In this document: piece after piece, positions 8,322-16,135 of the stretch
Position numbering within the stretch: position 1 is the stretch's first letter
Layout of the letters: every line of letters begins with the position of its first letter
Assembly (NCBI GenBank): GCA_964548585.1
Contig: CAZJRS010000006.1
Span: forward strand, 1 to 64,000
Source: Methanocella_A sp964548585
Lineage (GTDB): Archaea; Halobacteriota; Methanocellia; Methanocellales; Methanocellaceae
Length of the DNA: 64,000 bases
Direction: 5' to 3'
Translations under genes and position numbers: made by a program
Notes under the pieces: generated by a model
Seen by the model: the letters and a program-made list of their open reading frames with translations, nothing else
What the model was told of the DNA's origin: nothing
Databases searched by the model: none

Positions 8322-9809
8322 ATGAGAACGGAAAAAACTGCGAGACTTTGCCGTGTTTGCTGTCGACCGGTGGCAAAGATTGCATGCCTTATGGTTATTT
8401 TTCTGATGATGATAATGATGCCCCTCCAGACGTTTGTCGGAACAGCCCTCGCGGCAGAGCAGGACATGAATAGTCAGGTCGTGGAGGCAACTGCACTAAA
8501 CAGCTCGCTGGAGAACGAATCATATACGATCGGTGTCCAGGCGTACATCTACGGGCTCGCCCCGGTCATCATGCAACGCACAGAGAACAACTTTACAGGT
8601 ACACCCGGCCCGACCCACGCCCCGGTGAACCAGTTCGGGTGTGTCACCCACCTGGCCACACCGAATGATACGATAATTGTCACACCCAACACCGATACAC
8701 TCTATTCCAGTGCGTGGCTTGAGCTCGGCAAGGAGCCGATTATCCTCCACGTCCCGGATACAAACGGACGTTATTACGTCATGCAAATCATGGACGCCTA
8801 TACGAATACCTTTGCCAGCGTAGGGAGACGTACAACCGGCACAGGGGAGGGTAACTATGCGATTGTCGGCCCGGGCTGGAACGGTAATCTCCCGGAAAAC
8901 ACCAAGGAAATCCGATCACCTACAAACACAGTCTGGATCGCAGGCAGGATTCTGGTCAATGGCGAAGAAGATCTGCCCGCTGCAGTCAGCCTCCAAAGTC
9001 AGTTTACCCTGACACCGCTGAGCAGATCCGGACAGCCTTCAGGGTCGCCGCTTAACCAGACACTGGCAGACTTTAAAAAATATTCTCCGTCCCCGGACGT
9101 ACAGGGTCCCCTGAGATTCTACGAGGACCTCCGTGTCGCACTGCTGAATAACCCGCCACCGGAAGGCGAAGCTGCACTGATGGCTACGTTTGACCGGATC
9201 GGTCTCCGAAGTAACGATACGCCCTATGGTAAAGACCTGGACCCGGCAGTCAGGGAAGGGCTGATCAGGGCGATCCCCGACGCGGAGCAGATCGTCAAAG
9301 AAGCCTGGGCGAATGTCCCGGGCAAGAAGATAAACGGCTGGACCTTTAGCACAGACATCGGCACCTACGGAAACAACTACCTGACAAGGGCGGCAGTTGC
9401 GGAAGGAGGCCTGGCGGCTAACCTCCCGCAGGAAGCGGTTTACCCCAAGGCTCAGACCGACAGCGACGGCACACCCCTGAATGGCGGAAGCAGATACATG
9501 ATGCACTTCGCCCAGGGTAATTTCCCCCCGGTCAACGCGTTCTGGTCTGTGACTACATATAATGCGTCGACCTACATGCTGGTACCAAACCCAATTTCAA
9601 GGTATGCCATAGGAGACAGGACCCCGGGACTTCAGTATAACCCGGACGGATCGCTGGACATCTACATCCAGCACGACGCCCCGGAAGGAAAGGAGTCAAA
9701 CTGGCTCCCGACGCCCGAGGACCACTTCTACCTGATCCTGCGGATGTACCAGCCCAAGCAAGAAGTGCTGGACGGGTCGTATCAGATACCGCCAGTGCGT
9801 AAAACCTGA
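8322..9809 (+). CDS. secreted DUF1254/DUF1214 domain protein
   Basis: About 495 residues. After a basic N-terminus there is a long hydrophobic segment (around 22-45, VIFLMMIMMPLQTFVGTALAA) that reads as a signal peptide ending AxAA. The DUF1254 part follows (YIYGLAPVIMQRTENNF, TPNTDTLYSSAWLEL, YYVMQIMDAYTNTFASVGRRTTG) and then the DUF1214 C-terminus (NAFWSVTTYNASTYMLVPNPISRYAIGD, LDIYIQH, NWLPTP). ATG 8322 with GGATGGA 6 nt upstream is preferred over TTG 8316. The family is common in bacteria and of unknown function, which suggests lateral acquisition (inference). Confidence 0.9.
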   Translation: MRTEKTARLCRVCCRPVAKIACLMVIFLMMIMMPLQTFVGTALAAEQDMNSQVVEATALNSSLENESYTIGVQAYIYGLAPVIMQRTENNFTGTPGPTHAPVNQFGCVTHLATPNDTIIVTPNTDTLYSSAWLELGKEPIILHVPDTNGRYYVMQIMDAYTNTFASVGRRTTGTGEGNYAIVGPGWNGNLPENTKEIRSPTNTVWIAGRILVNGEEDLPAAVSLQSQFTLTPLSRSGQPSGSPLNQTLADFKKYSPSPDVQGPLRFYEDLRVALLNNPPPEGEAALMATFDRIGLRSNDTPYGKDLDPAVREGLIRAIPDAEQIVKEAWANVPGKKINGWTFSTDIGTYGNNYLTRAAVAEGGLAANLPQEAVYPKAQTDSDGTPLNGGSRYMMHFAQGNFPPVNAFWSVTTYNASTYMLVPNPISRYAIGDRTPGLQYNPDGSLDIYIQHDAPEGKESNWLPTPEDHFYLILRMYQPKQEVLDGSYQIPPVRKT

Positions 9810-9854
9810 TGGCTTTCCGAGGCTGGATGGTGCCGGCAGTCCGACGTTTTCCGA

Positions 9855-10436
9855 TTAGGTCTGCCGGGTACACCGGAGCACGACCAGCATCTCGAAAGGC
9901 ACTTTTTCCTTGCTGACAACTTCTACCCAAAAGCCATGCTTCATGTATAATTCGATCACAGCGTCAATATCGGTCAGAGATGAGAACACTGTGAGCACCC
10001 TTCCACCCACTGGCAATATCCGACTTACCTCTGCCAGGAATTGACGAATGACATCCCGACCGTCAGGGCCGCCATCGAAAGCCCGGTTGAGCCAGCTATT
10101 AAGCTGCTCATCCGGGGCGGTCGGGAGATAGGGCGGGTTGAAAATAATAACGTCAAAGGTACCGCAAATGCCATTAAATAGGTCGGTACGGACGACGTTG
10201 ACACCATTTTGCCGGGCATTTTCACAAGCGGCGGGATTAATATCTGTCGCCACAACGCCAGTGATCTCTTTCACGAAAAACGATATGATGCCGGAACCGG
10301 TGCCAACTTCCAGCACCCGCTCCCCCGGCTTTACCTCAGCCAGCGTCGCCTCGACCAGCAGGAAAGAATCGTCACCCGGATCATAGACGCCTTCCAGTAA
10401 CTCGAATTCCCTGTCACGGTATATCCGGATCGTCAT
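9855..10436 (-). CDS. HemK/MTQ2-type protein (or N5-glutamine) methyltransferase
   Basis: A 193-residue Rossmann methyltransferase with the SAM motif VLEVGTGSGIISFF (about residues 41-54), ATDIN, and the NPPY catalytic motif (FNPPYLPT) that places it with HemK and MTQ2 enzymes, which methylate the GGQ glutamine of release factors. The start overlaps the rsmA stop by 4 nt, so the gene is the last member of the long minus-strand translation operon. Substrate aRF1 is likely by homology with eukaryotic and archaeal MTQ2 proteins, not shown here. Confidence 0.9.
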   Translation of the reverse strand: MTIRIYRDREFELLEGVYDPGDDSFLLVEATLAEVKPGERVLEVGTGSGIISFFVKEITGVVATDINPAACENARQNGVNVVRTDLFNGICGTFDVIIFNPPYLPTAPDEQLNSWLNRAFDGGPDGRDVIRQFLAEVSRILPVGGRVLTVFSSLTDIDAVIELYMKHGFWVEVVSKEKVPFEMLVVLRCTRQT

Positions 10437-11218
10437 AGTTTTGCCAGCCGCGATACTTCGTTGGCCAGAAGTGCAAACTCGTCAGGTGCAACCTGTTCCG
10501 CACGTCTGTCAAGGATATCCTGGGGTAAACTAGCGACAATCTCCTGCAGGTCATTCAGGCCCATCATGTGGGCACCGTTCAGGAGCGCTTTACGTAGCTT
10601 TTTTCGGCGCCCGGAAAACGCAGCCGTTACCAGCCTCATGAACAGGTCCTCGTCTGCTACCGTATAGCTGGCAGGCCTCGGAGTCAGTCGGACAACCGTG
10701 GATTCCACCTCCGGAGGAGGGTTAAACGCCCGCCGGGACACGTTGAATAACAGTCGCACGTCCGCGAAGTGCTGCACGGTCACCGAGAGCCGGGAATAAT
10801 CTTCCTCGCCCACCTTCGCCGTCATCCGCTGCGCGAACTCCCGCTGGTACATCAGGATAGCGAACGTAAAAGGCTGCCGCAGCAGCTTGAAGGTCACTTC
10901 TGAAGATATCGAGTAGGGCAGATTCGCCACGACCTTAGCGAACCCGGGAAAATCCACTTTGAGCGCATTACCCGGAATGATCGTAACATTAGAGCCTTTA
11001 AAATCGGCTTCGAGCGCCTCAACAAAGCGTCGATCTGTCTCAATGGCGTAGACGTGACGTGCCTTCCGGGAGAGTAGCCGGGTCAGGTTGCCCGGGCCAG
11101 CCCCGATCTCTAGCACATCCTCGTCAGCCGAGATGGAACCTGCATCCACGATCCGCTGTAGCACAGCCTGATCCATTAAAAAGTGCTGGTCTTTCCGCTT
11201 ATCGGGGGCGAGGTCCAT
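10433..11218 (-). CDS. rsmA: 16S rRNA (adenine(1518/1519)-N6)-dimethyltransferase RsmA/KsgA
   Basis: KsgA/Dim1 family protein, 261 residues. Visible motifs: KDQHFLMDQAVLQRIV near the start, DVLEIGAGPGNLTRLL for SAM binding, ANLPYSISS (motif IV, NLPY) and the C-terminal helical substrate domain with FSGRRKKLRKAL. It dimethylates two adjacent adenosines near the 3' end of 16S rRNA. It lies between DUF655 and the HemK-like gene in the conserved archaeal order. Confidence 0.95.
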   Translation of the reverse strand: MDLAPDKRKDQHFLMDQAVLQRIVDAGSISADEDVLEIGAGPGNLTRLLSRKARHVYAIETDRRFVEALEADFKGSNVTIIPGNALKVDFPGFAKVVANLPYSISSEVTFKLLRQPFTFAILMYQREFAQRMTAKVGEEDYSRLSVTVQHFADVRLLFNVSRRAFNPPPEVESTVVRLTPRPASYTVADEDLFMRLVTAAFSGRRKKLRKALLNGAHMMGLNDLQEIVASLPQDILDRRAEQVAPDEFALLANEVSRLAKL

Positions 11219-11294
11219 GTATTAGTACTCCATTTTCAAAAAATGATAGGGTTAATCCCCACCCATTCTAAAACTGCGAATGTCCTTTGCGCTA

Positions 11295-11867
11295 TTATTT
11301 AGCGAACATCCGGTACTTGATAGCCTCGTCCTTGATCTCTTCCTCAATGCGGCGGGCGATCAGCTTATCCGGGTGGTGCAGGCCTTTGACCCGCTCTTCC
11401 AGCTCTTTAAAGCTCTTGAACTTGCCCTTCTTGCGCTCATCGATCAGCGCCCACATCATCTTCTTTCCGATACCCGGAAGCAGTTCCAGCATGTGAAGCC
11501 TGGTCGTAATCGGCTGAGCTATGTTGAAGAACTCTACGTACTTAGCCTCATTTTCCTTCACGATCTTCTCGATCATGAAGGGTAGTTCAAGTTTTGAGCC
11601 CGGAGAGAGCTCTTCGAACCTGAGTCTCTTCTCAACTCGCTTGACCACGTCGCGCTCACCTTTGCCGACAAAGACCTTGTTCTCGATCTCTATCTTAGCG
11701 CCATCTTTCATGACCAGCTCTAGAAGTATAAAGTACTCTATGCCAAGCGCCTGAACCAGCGGCTCACGAAGATGGAGAGGCCTGGTATCCGTCCCATGGC
11801 CCGTGGGCATGAAATCAAGTATGTATGCGTACTGCTCTTTGATGTCTGTCGAGTGGGTCATGGTCAT
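11295..11867 (-). CDS. DUF655 protein, archaeal HhH/S1-like nucleic-acid-binding protein
   Basis: About 190 residues. The opening EQYAYILDFMPTGHGTD and the later LLPGIGKKMMWALIDERKKGKFKSF (a helix-hairpin-helix motif near 128-155) identify the archaeal DUF655 family. The HhH suggests RNA or DNA binding. GGTGA lies 7 nt before the ATG at 11867; the frame extends to a TTG at 11870. Its place between rpoF and rsmA is conserved in many archaea, which points to a role in ribosome biogenesis or transcription (inference). Confidence 0.9.
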   Translation of the reverse strand: MTMTHSTDIKEQYAYILDFMPTGHGTDTRPLHLREPLVQALGIEYFILLELVMKDGAKIEIENKVFVGKGERDVVKRVEKRLRFEELSPGSKLELPFMIEKIVKENEAKYVEFFNIAQPITTRLHMLELLPGIGKKMMWALIDERKKGKFKSFKELEERVKGLHHPDKLIARRIEEEIKDEAIKYRMFAK

Positions 11868-11933
11868 CAATAGTTCACCCTGATTGGTACTAATTATAAT
11901 CGTATATTGCTATATGATAAAATAAAGTATCGC

Positions 11934-12284
11934 TTAGATATATTTTGCTACTATATCTAAGATTGCTACCAGCTCGGCATCGCTCAGGGTGAAACGCTCT
12001 TTTGCATAAATAGACCTGAGCTCGTCCCGGCTACCGGGGCACAGGTTGGCGATTTTGATCGCGATGTCGAGCTTCATCTTCTCAAGGGTAAGAAGCTCGT
12101 TGACCATGACCCGGGACGCCTTGCCGTCGAGTTTGGAGAACGCGTTGGCATGCTCCACAGCCCGCTTCTGTTCGTAGCGGAGCTCCACGCCGACTTTTTC
12201 ACGCTCATCCTTAATATGGTTGAGCATGTCCCGGACTTCCGGGAGTGTGAGCAACTCTTCGCTTATTACCTTCTTGATGATCAT
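11934..12284 (-). CDS. rpoF: DNA-directed RNA polymerase subunit F (Rpb4 homologue)
   Basis: RpoF (116 residues) pairs with RpoE to form the stalk of archaeal RNA polymerase. The sequence fits: KKVISEELLTLPEVRDML at the N-terminus, a basic/acidic helical middle and C-terminal FTLSDAELVAILDIVAKYI. It follows rpl21e after 12 nt and precedes DUF655, the usual archaeal arrangement. There is a modest GGGAT ribosome-binding site. Confidence 0.92.
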   Translation of the reverse strand: MIIKKVISEELLTLPEVRDMLNHIKDEREKVGVELRYEQKRAVEHANAFSKLDGKASRVMVNELLTLEKMKLDIAIKIANLCPGSRDELRSIYAKERFTLSDAELVAILDIVAKYI

Positions 12285-12296
12285 TACGATCCCTGC

Positions 12297-12596
12297 TTAT
12301 GCGTTGTTCTTCTGAGGCTTCAGGTGCTGGGACCTGGCAATGACAGTCTTCGCTTTGCCACCGTCATAGATACCAACGAACCATGCACGGCCCGCCTTGC
12401 CCATGATTTCGCCGGTGATGCCCTGGAACCTACGGTAGGGCATGCCCTTGTGAACACTCGGGTCGATATCGATGTGGACCTTCTGTCCGACCTCAAAATC
12501 CTGAACAGCCTTGCTGACAGGTGAGAAGCCCCTTGCCCTGAGGTCCTTGTTGAACTTGTGTCTTGTCTTTAATCTATCGCCATGTGATCTTGCCAT
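12297..12596 (-). CDS. rpl21e: 50S ribosomal protein L21e (eL21)
   Basis: A 99-residue basic ribosomal protein with the eL21 signature: ARSHGDRLKTRHKFNKDLRARG at the N-terminus, KVHIDIDPSVHKGMPYRRFQG and GRAWFVGIYDG. GGAG/GGATT precedes the ATG closely. The first 28 nt overlap the end of pus10 in another frame, so translation of the two is likely coupled. Confidence 0.97.
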   Translation of the reverse strand: MARSHGDRLKTRHKFNKDLRARGFSPVSKAVQDFEVGQKVHIDIDPSVHKGMPYRRFQGITGEIMGKAGRAWFVGIYDGGKAKTVIARSQHLKPQKNNA

Positions 12597-13891
12597 GATA
12601 ATCCTCCTTCAACCTTTGTGACATCGAGTGTCTGAACTTTGACCGGTTGTCCGAGCAGCGCCGACAGCGATGGTCGTGTTCTGCCGTTGTCACCGGAAAC
12701 AAGCTCTTTCACATATAGCCCGCCTTCGCAGCGGACTGTAATGGTGAAATACTTTTCTTCAGCGTTAAACTCTATAAGCTCGATCTCGTAGACGTGTCGC
12801 TTGCGATCCAGATCGGCACGGCGATGTGCGACCCGTTCCGGCGTACGTTGAAGTATCTCCGAGTTAGATAGAGCAACTAACGAAGATTTAAGTGTTTCTA
12901 TTGAAATATCCTCTTTGTATATAACTTTAAGCCCGTATACCTTGTTAACCTTCATCGACTTGACCTCTTCGACCGAACTCTTGCCGACATATACGAGGTC
13001 AGAAACTTTTACTTTTGTCTCTGCAAAGGCATTGATTTGCTCCTTCAGCACGCTCAGGTCAACACGGCGCACGTGTGGCTCCATCACTTCCATGACGAAG
13101 GGGCGGCCCTCACCCAGCATCACAGCGTCAATATCCTCCCGGCCTGCGCCATGGAGTACACCGTCATGGGCCCGGAAGGCCTCTATGACCTTATGGCTTA
13201 TTAGCTCTTCGACCGATGCGGAATACATCTTACCAGTGTTCTTGCACCGCTCGCAGCCCTTACCCCCGCACTCGCGGCAAGGCCACCGGGTCTGAGGTAT
13301 GTCCCTGACATATTTGTTGTAGCGGCCATAGATAAACAGTGAGTTGACTTTTAGTTTCACCTTCTCGTCAGCGAGATAGACCGTAAACAGCACATCGGGG
13401 CGCTTGAAGTTGACCTCTTTACCGGTCACAGTGGAGATGAGCTTGCCAACTTCCCGGTTTAGCTCGGATTTCAGCGGCTCGGCGTTGGCGATGCCGCACT
13501 CCGCCCAGAGGACTTCTTCCTTTTCGGACATGATCGGCGGTACCTTGGTGCCGACCAGTACGGAGTCGTACTCGTAATCCTGTACAGTTTCGACAGCCTT
13601 GTTTGCGTACTCCTGAAGCTTGCCCGGGTGCTGGAACAGGCCTCTGCATAGCCAGCACTCCTCTTCCTCGCCACCGACGAGCTTTCTCGCCTGCGGGAGG
13701 GTGGGCGCCAGCTCTTTCTGGAGATCAGTATCGCTGCTCGATGCAGCTTCCATGGACAGGGTGAGTTTGATCGCATTGCCTCGCTGGGCATTGGTCAGCC
13801 CGGTGGAAAGCTTGCCGAACTGCCGCCCCATGCAGGCGTCGCAGATCGGGCCTTCTTTGAGGATGCGTTTTGCTGTTTCGATTATTGTCAT
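12569..13891 (-). CDS. pus10: tRNA pseudouridine(54/55) synthase Pus10
   Basis: Archaeal Pus10 (about 440 residues from ATG 13891, MTIIETAKRIL). It makes pseudouridine 55, and often 54, in the tRNA T-loop. The N-terminal THUMP-like zinc module has CDAC and CWLC; a second pair is CREC and CERC; the catalytic domain has GAGREDIDAVMLGEGRPF with the catalytic Asp. The frame is open to 13984, but GATATAAG at 13913-13920 lies about 26 nt upstream of 13891, so the mRNA is probably leaderless from this ATG. It is first in the rpl21e-rpoF-DUF655-rsmA operon. Confidence 0.93.
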   Translation of the reverse strand: MTIIETAKRILKEGPICDACMGRQFGKLSTGLTNAQRGNAIKLTLSMEAASSSDTDLQKELAPTLPQARKLVGGEEEECWLCRGLFQHPGKLQEYANKAVETVQDYEYDSVLVGTKVPPIMSEKEEVLWAECGIANAEPLKSELNREVGKLISTVTGKEVNFKRPDVLFTVYLADEKVKLKVNSLFIYGRYNKYVRDIPQTRWPCRECGGKGCERCKNTGKMYSASVEELISHKVIEAFRAHDGVLHGAGREDIDAVMLGEGRPFVMEVMEPHVRRVDLSVLKEQINAFAETKVKVSDLVYVGKSSVEEVKSMKVNKVYGLKVIYKEDISIETLKSSLVALSNSEILQRTPERVAHRRADLDRKRHVYEIELIEFNAEEKYFTITVRCEGGLYVKELVSGDNGRTRPSLSALLGQPVKVQTLDVTKVEGGLSWQDHMAID

Positions 13892-13912
13892 AGTGCCGGG
13901 TTCAATGATGTA

Positions 13913-13920
13913 CTTATATC
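13913..13920 (-). promoter_or_regulatory. TATA box of the pus10 operon
   Basis: Read on the minus strand, AAAAGATATAAG is a strong archaeal TATA element. Its centre is about 26 nt from the pus10 ATG at 13891, the usual TATA-to-start distance, which predicts a leaderless transcript. No Shine-Dalgarno sequence is seen before that ATG, in agreement. Confidence 0.6.
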
Positions 13921-13980
13921 TTTTAAACCTTTCTCGAGATAGTTTAAATGAAATATGAAATACGTTTAAGTATGTCTGAT

Positions 13981-13996
13981 ACATTTAATTAAATGT
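13981..13996. promoter_or_regulatory. 16-bp perfect palindrome, likely operator of the AbrB/PIN pair
   Basis: ACATTTAATTAAATGT is a perfect 16-bp palindrome that ends 8 nt before the antitoxin ATG. AbrB/MazE/VapB-type antitoxins bind palindromes in their own promoters, so this is a natural autoregulatory site. It lies in the divergent promoter region shared with pus10. Confidence 0.6.
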
Positions 13997-14004
13997 GATA
14001 TTAA

Positions 14005-14247
14005 ATGGAATCTTCATCTAGTAAGGTATCAAGTCAGAATCAGATTACACTGCCAGGTGATGTCCGAAAGAAGCTTGGAGTTCAGCCAGGCGATAAGGTC
14101 GTCTTCATTGAAGAGAATGACCGGATTGTCATCAGGAGCCTGAATGACATGATCTATGAAATGGTGGAAGGCTTTAAAGATCTGGATAAAACAGATAAAG
14201 ATTTTAGAAAAGGGTTCAACCGAATGTTCAGGGAAGGCGTAGAATAA
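14005..14247 (+). CDS. AbrB/SpoVT-fold antitoxin (VapB-like)
   Basis: An 80-residue swapped-hairpin AbrB-type DNA-binding protein: SSKVSSQNQITLPGDVRKKLGVQPGDKVVFIEENDRIVIRS is the classic fold at residues 5-48. The C-terminal tail (MVEGFKDLDKTDKDFRKGF) is charged and helical, as expected for the toxin-binding part. Its stop overlaps the start of the PIN-domain gene by 1 nt, and a 16-bp palindrome lies just upstream. Together they form a type II toxin-antitoxin pair. Confidence 0.88.
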   Translation: MESSSSKVSSQNQITLPGDVRKKLGVQPGDKVVFIEENDRIVIRSLNDMIYEMVEGFKDLDKTDKDFRKGFNRMFREGVE

Positions 14248-14636
14248 TGGATATTTGCCTGGACACTAATGCCTTTAGTAGTGGTCCGGAATTTTTTATC
14301 TGGATGGTAAAAAGAAACGTAAAAAGCTACATTTCCGCTCATGCGTTCATGGAGCTTTCGTATTATGAGATGAGAAGAGCGAACGGATCAATGATCCATT
14401 TCATGAATACCATAAACGGGCTGGGCGTGGAGATCGTCCCGTTTGACAGGACTCAGGCCTTGATCGCTGCAAAAAATGCATTATTAAAGTACGACCTGTC
14501 GAACAATGCTGTAGATTATGCCATCGGCGCTTACGCATGCAAAAGAAAGATTCCGATGGTCACTAACAACAAAAAACATTTCCCGTGGCTCGAAGAGGTT
14601 TATACGCCCGCAGAGCTCATGGAAAAGTACACCTGA
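14247..14636 (+). CDS. PIN-domain ribonuclease, VapC-like toxin
   Basis: A 129-residue PIN-domain protein. It starts MDICLDTNAFSSG, giving the first acidic residue (LDTN), and carries MELSYYEMRR and later NNAVDYAIGAYACKRKIPMVTNNKKHF, which contains the further acidic residue (VDYAIGA) and the Thr-Asn of the metal site. VapC toxins cut tRNA or rRNA. Translation is coupled to the antitoxin (TAATG). The middle Asp often written D..L is here a VDYAIG form, so activity is likely but not certain. Confidence 0.83.
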   Translation: MDICLDTNAFSSGPEFFIWMVKRNVKSYISAHAFMELSYYEMRRANGSMIHFMNTINGLGVEIVPFDRTQALIAAKNALLKYDLSNNAVDYAIGAYACKRKIPMVTNNKKHFPWLEEVYTPAELMEKYT

Positions 14637-14765
14637 AAATTCTTTCAGGCCTTTCTCGTTAAAGAACTGAGTGTATTTCTTGTCGGTGCCGCTGTTGTGG
14701 CCTGTTACCGAGCCGTTCATATTGTCCGATTGCCTGCAATGACAATATCATCACACATAGACACA

Positions 14766-14773
14766 TTTAAATA
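14766..14773 (+). promoter_or_regulatory. TATA box of the arsR-hgcAB operon
   Basis: TTTAAATA within ACACATTTAAATACG. It predicts a transcription start near 14796 and a 5' leader of about 26 nt holding the AGGAG ribosome-binding site at 14810-14814. Between TATA and start codon, TATCAATGTATGATCA has only 4-bp symmetric arms, a weak candidate for autoregulation. Confidence 0.5.
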
Positions 14774-14821
14774 CGTAAAAGTATCAATGTATGATCAAAC
14801 ATGCGAATCAGGAGCAACGAT

Positions 14822-15148
14822 ATGAACCTGTTTAAAAAGTGCTGTGACAATCCAGAAGGTGACGATGCAGCCCGTATGCTCACGGAAGAGCACGTCAAAA
14901 GACAGACTATGTTTATGAAAGCCCTGGCTGATCCGGCCAGGATCAGGATTGTCTACGCCCTGAAAAACAAGGAACTGTGCGCCTGTGAGATCATGGTACT
15001 GCTGGGAATGCCCCAGACCATGGTCTCCCATCACTGCAAGATATTGAAGATCGCCGGGATAGTGGCTGATCGCAAGTCGGGCAAATGGGTATACTATACC
15101 CTGGCCGATCGTAAAGCCCTTGAGATGCTAGAAACTATCGACGTGTGA
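14822..15148 (+). CDS. ArsR/SmtB-family metal-responsive repressor, first gene of the hgcAB operon
   Basis: A 108-residue winged-helix protein starting at ATG 14822 (AGGAG 7 nt upstream; the frame is open to 14801). It shows FMKALADPARIRIVYALKNKELCACEIM with the metal-binding Cys pair Cys53/Cys55 in the ELCxCE position of helix 3, then TMVSHHCKILKIAGIVADRKSGKWVYYTL. A CC pair at residues 7-8 could complete a thiolate site. It ends 9 nt before hgcA, so it very likely controls hgcAB in response to a thiophilic metal or metalloid (inference). Confidence 0.93.
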   Translation: MNLFKKCCDNPEGDDAARMLTEEHVKRQTMFMKALADPARIRIVYALKNKELCACEIMVLLGMPQTMVSHHCKILKIAGIVADRKSGKWVYYTLADRKALEMLETIDV

Positions 15149-15157
15149 GGTTATCCC

Positions 15158-16135
15158 ATGGAAGTAAAGCAGATAGTGAGTGAACTGACCTGGAAAGACC
15201 GCCTGGACCACTTTTTGGCCCGGTGGTCCTGGAAACGGAATGCTCATGTGGTAGAGCCGGGGCTGTATGCCCTGGGCAAGCCGACTAAAGAGTCGCCGGT
15301 CTTCGTGACAGCGAACTATACGCTAAGCTTCGATGCCTTGCGCTCCGCGCTGAAAGGCATCGACTGCTATATTCTGGTCATAAATACATACGGTATCAAC
15401 GTATGGTGTGCCGCGGGCAAGGGCACTTTCGGCACTGACGAGCTGGTGAACCGGATAGAGTTAACCGGCCTGGCAAATGTCGTCACCCATAAAAAACTCA
15501 TCCTGCCACAGCTAGGTGCACCCGGAGTCAACGCTTTCGAGGTGACAAAACGCTCAGGTTTTAAAGTCGAGTACGGGCCGGTCCGGGCAGAGGATTTGCC
15601 AGCATACCTGAAAGCCGGTGAGGCAACCCCGGAGATGCGACGGGTTAAGTTCCCGGTGCTGGACCGCATAGTATTGATTCCGGTGGAACTGATCTCATTT
15701 ATCATCCCGGGGATCTTGATCGCGATAGCAGGCTTCCTCACCGGAGGCCTGGTATCGGCGCTGGCGGCAGTAACGGCAATCATGGCAGGCATCATCCTGT
15801 TCCCAATCCTGCTCCCATACCTGCCCACGAAGGACTATAGCACGAAGGGACTGTTCCTGGGACTGCTGCTGGCGCTCCCGTTTGCAGCATACACATATCT
15901 TAGCCACGCCCCTGTAATGGTGTGGACTTATGCATCCATGCTGACCTTCCTGCTGATCATGCCCCCGATCACAGCCTACCTGGCGTTGAACTTCACAGGG
16001 GCTACACCATACCCGTCCCGGACAGGCGTCCGGAAAGAGATATACAGGTATATCCCGGTCATGGCGGTAATGGCGGCGCTCGGCGTCGTAATCCTGGCGG
16101 CCACAGTAGCTCTTAGCTTGCTGAAGGTGATCTGA
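15158..16135 (+). CDS. hgcA: HgcA, corrinoid protein of mercury methylation
   Basis: A 325-residue membrane corrinoid protein. The cobalamin-binding signature NVWCAAGK lies at residues 81-88; Cys84 matches the lower-axial Co ligand Cys93 of Pseudodesulfovibrio mercurii ND132 HgcA. The C-terminal half (from about residue 170) holds four or five hydrophobic segments that anchor the protein. HgcA donates a methyl carbanion to Hg(II), and HgcB re-reduces its cobalt. GAGG lies just upstream of the ATG; the stop overlaps the hgcB start (TGATG). The motif is exact, so this is not an ordinary CdhD/CFeSP protein. Confidence 0.96.
   Translation: MEVKQIVSELTWKDRLDHFLARWSWKRNAHVVEPGLYALGKPTKESPVFVTANYTLSFDALRSALKGIDCYILVINTYGINVWCAAGKGTFGTDELVNRIELTGLANVVTHKKLILPQLGAPGVNAFEVTKRSGFKVEYGPVRAEDLPAYLKAGEATPEMRRVKFPVLDRIVLIPVELISFIIPGILIAIAGFLTGGLVSALAAVTAIMAGIILFPILLPYLPTKDYSTKGLFLGLLLALPFAAYTYLSHAPVMVWTYASMLTFLLIMPPITAYLALNFTGATPYPSRTGVRKEIYRYIPVMAVMAALGVVILAATVALSLLKVI

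Noticed and set aside
14484..14720. Minus-strand frame of 78 residues opposite the PIN toxin gene
   Set aside because: Most of it is the exact antisense of the toxin gene. Only the first 28 residues lie outside, and they match no family; a truncated gene end is possible but unsupported.
15158..16135. Reading this gene as the acetyl-CoA decarbonylase corrinoid subunit CdhD
   Set aside because: CdhD lacks the C-terminal membrane helices and the NVWCAAGK cap-helix motif, and is not followed by a CMECGAC ferredoxin.
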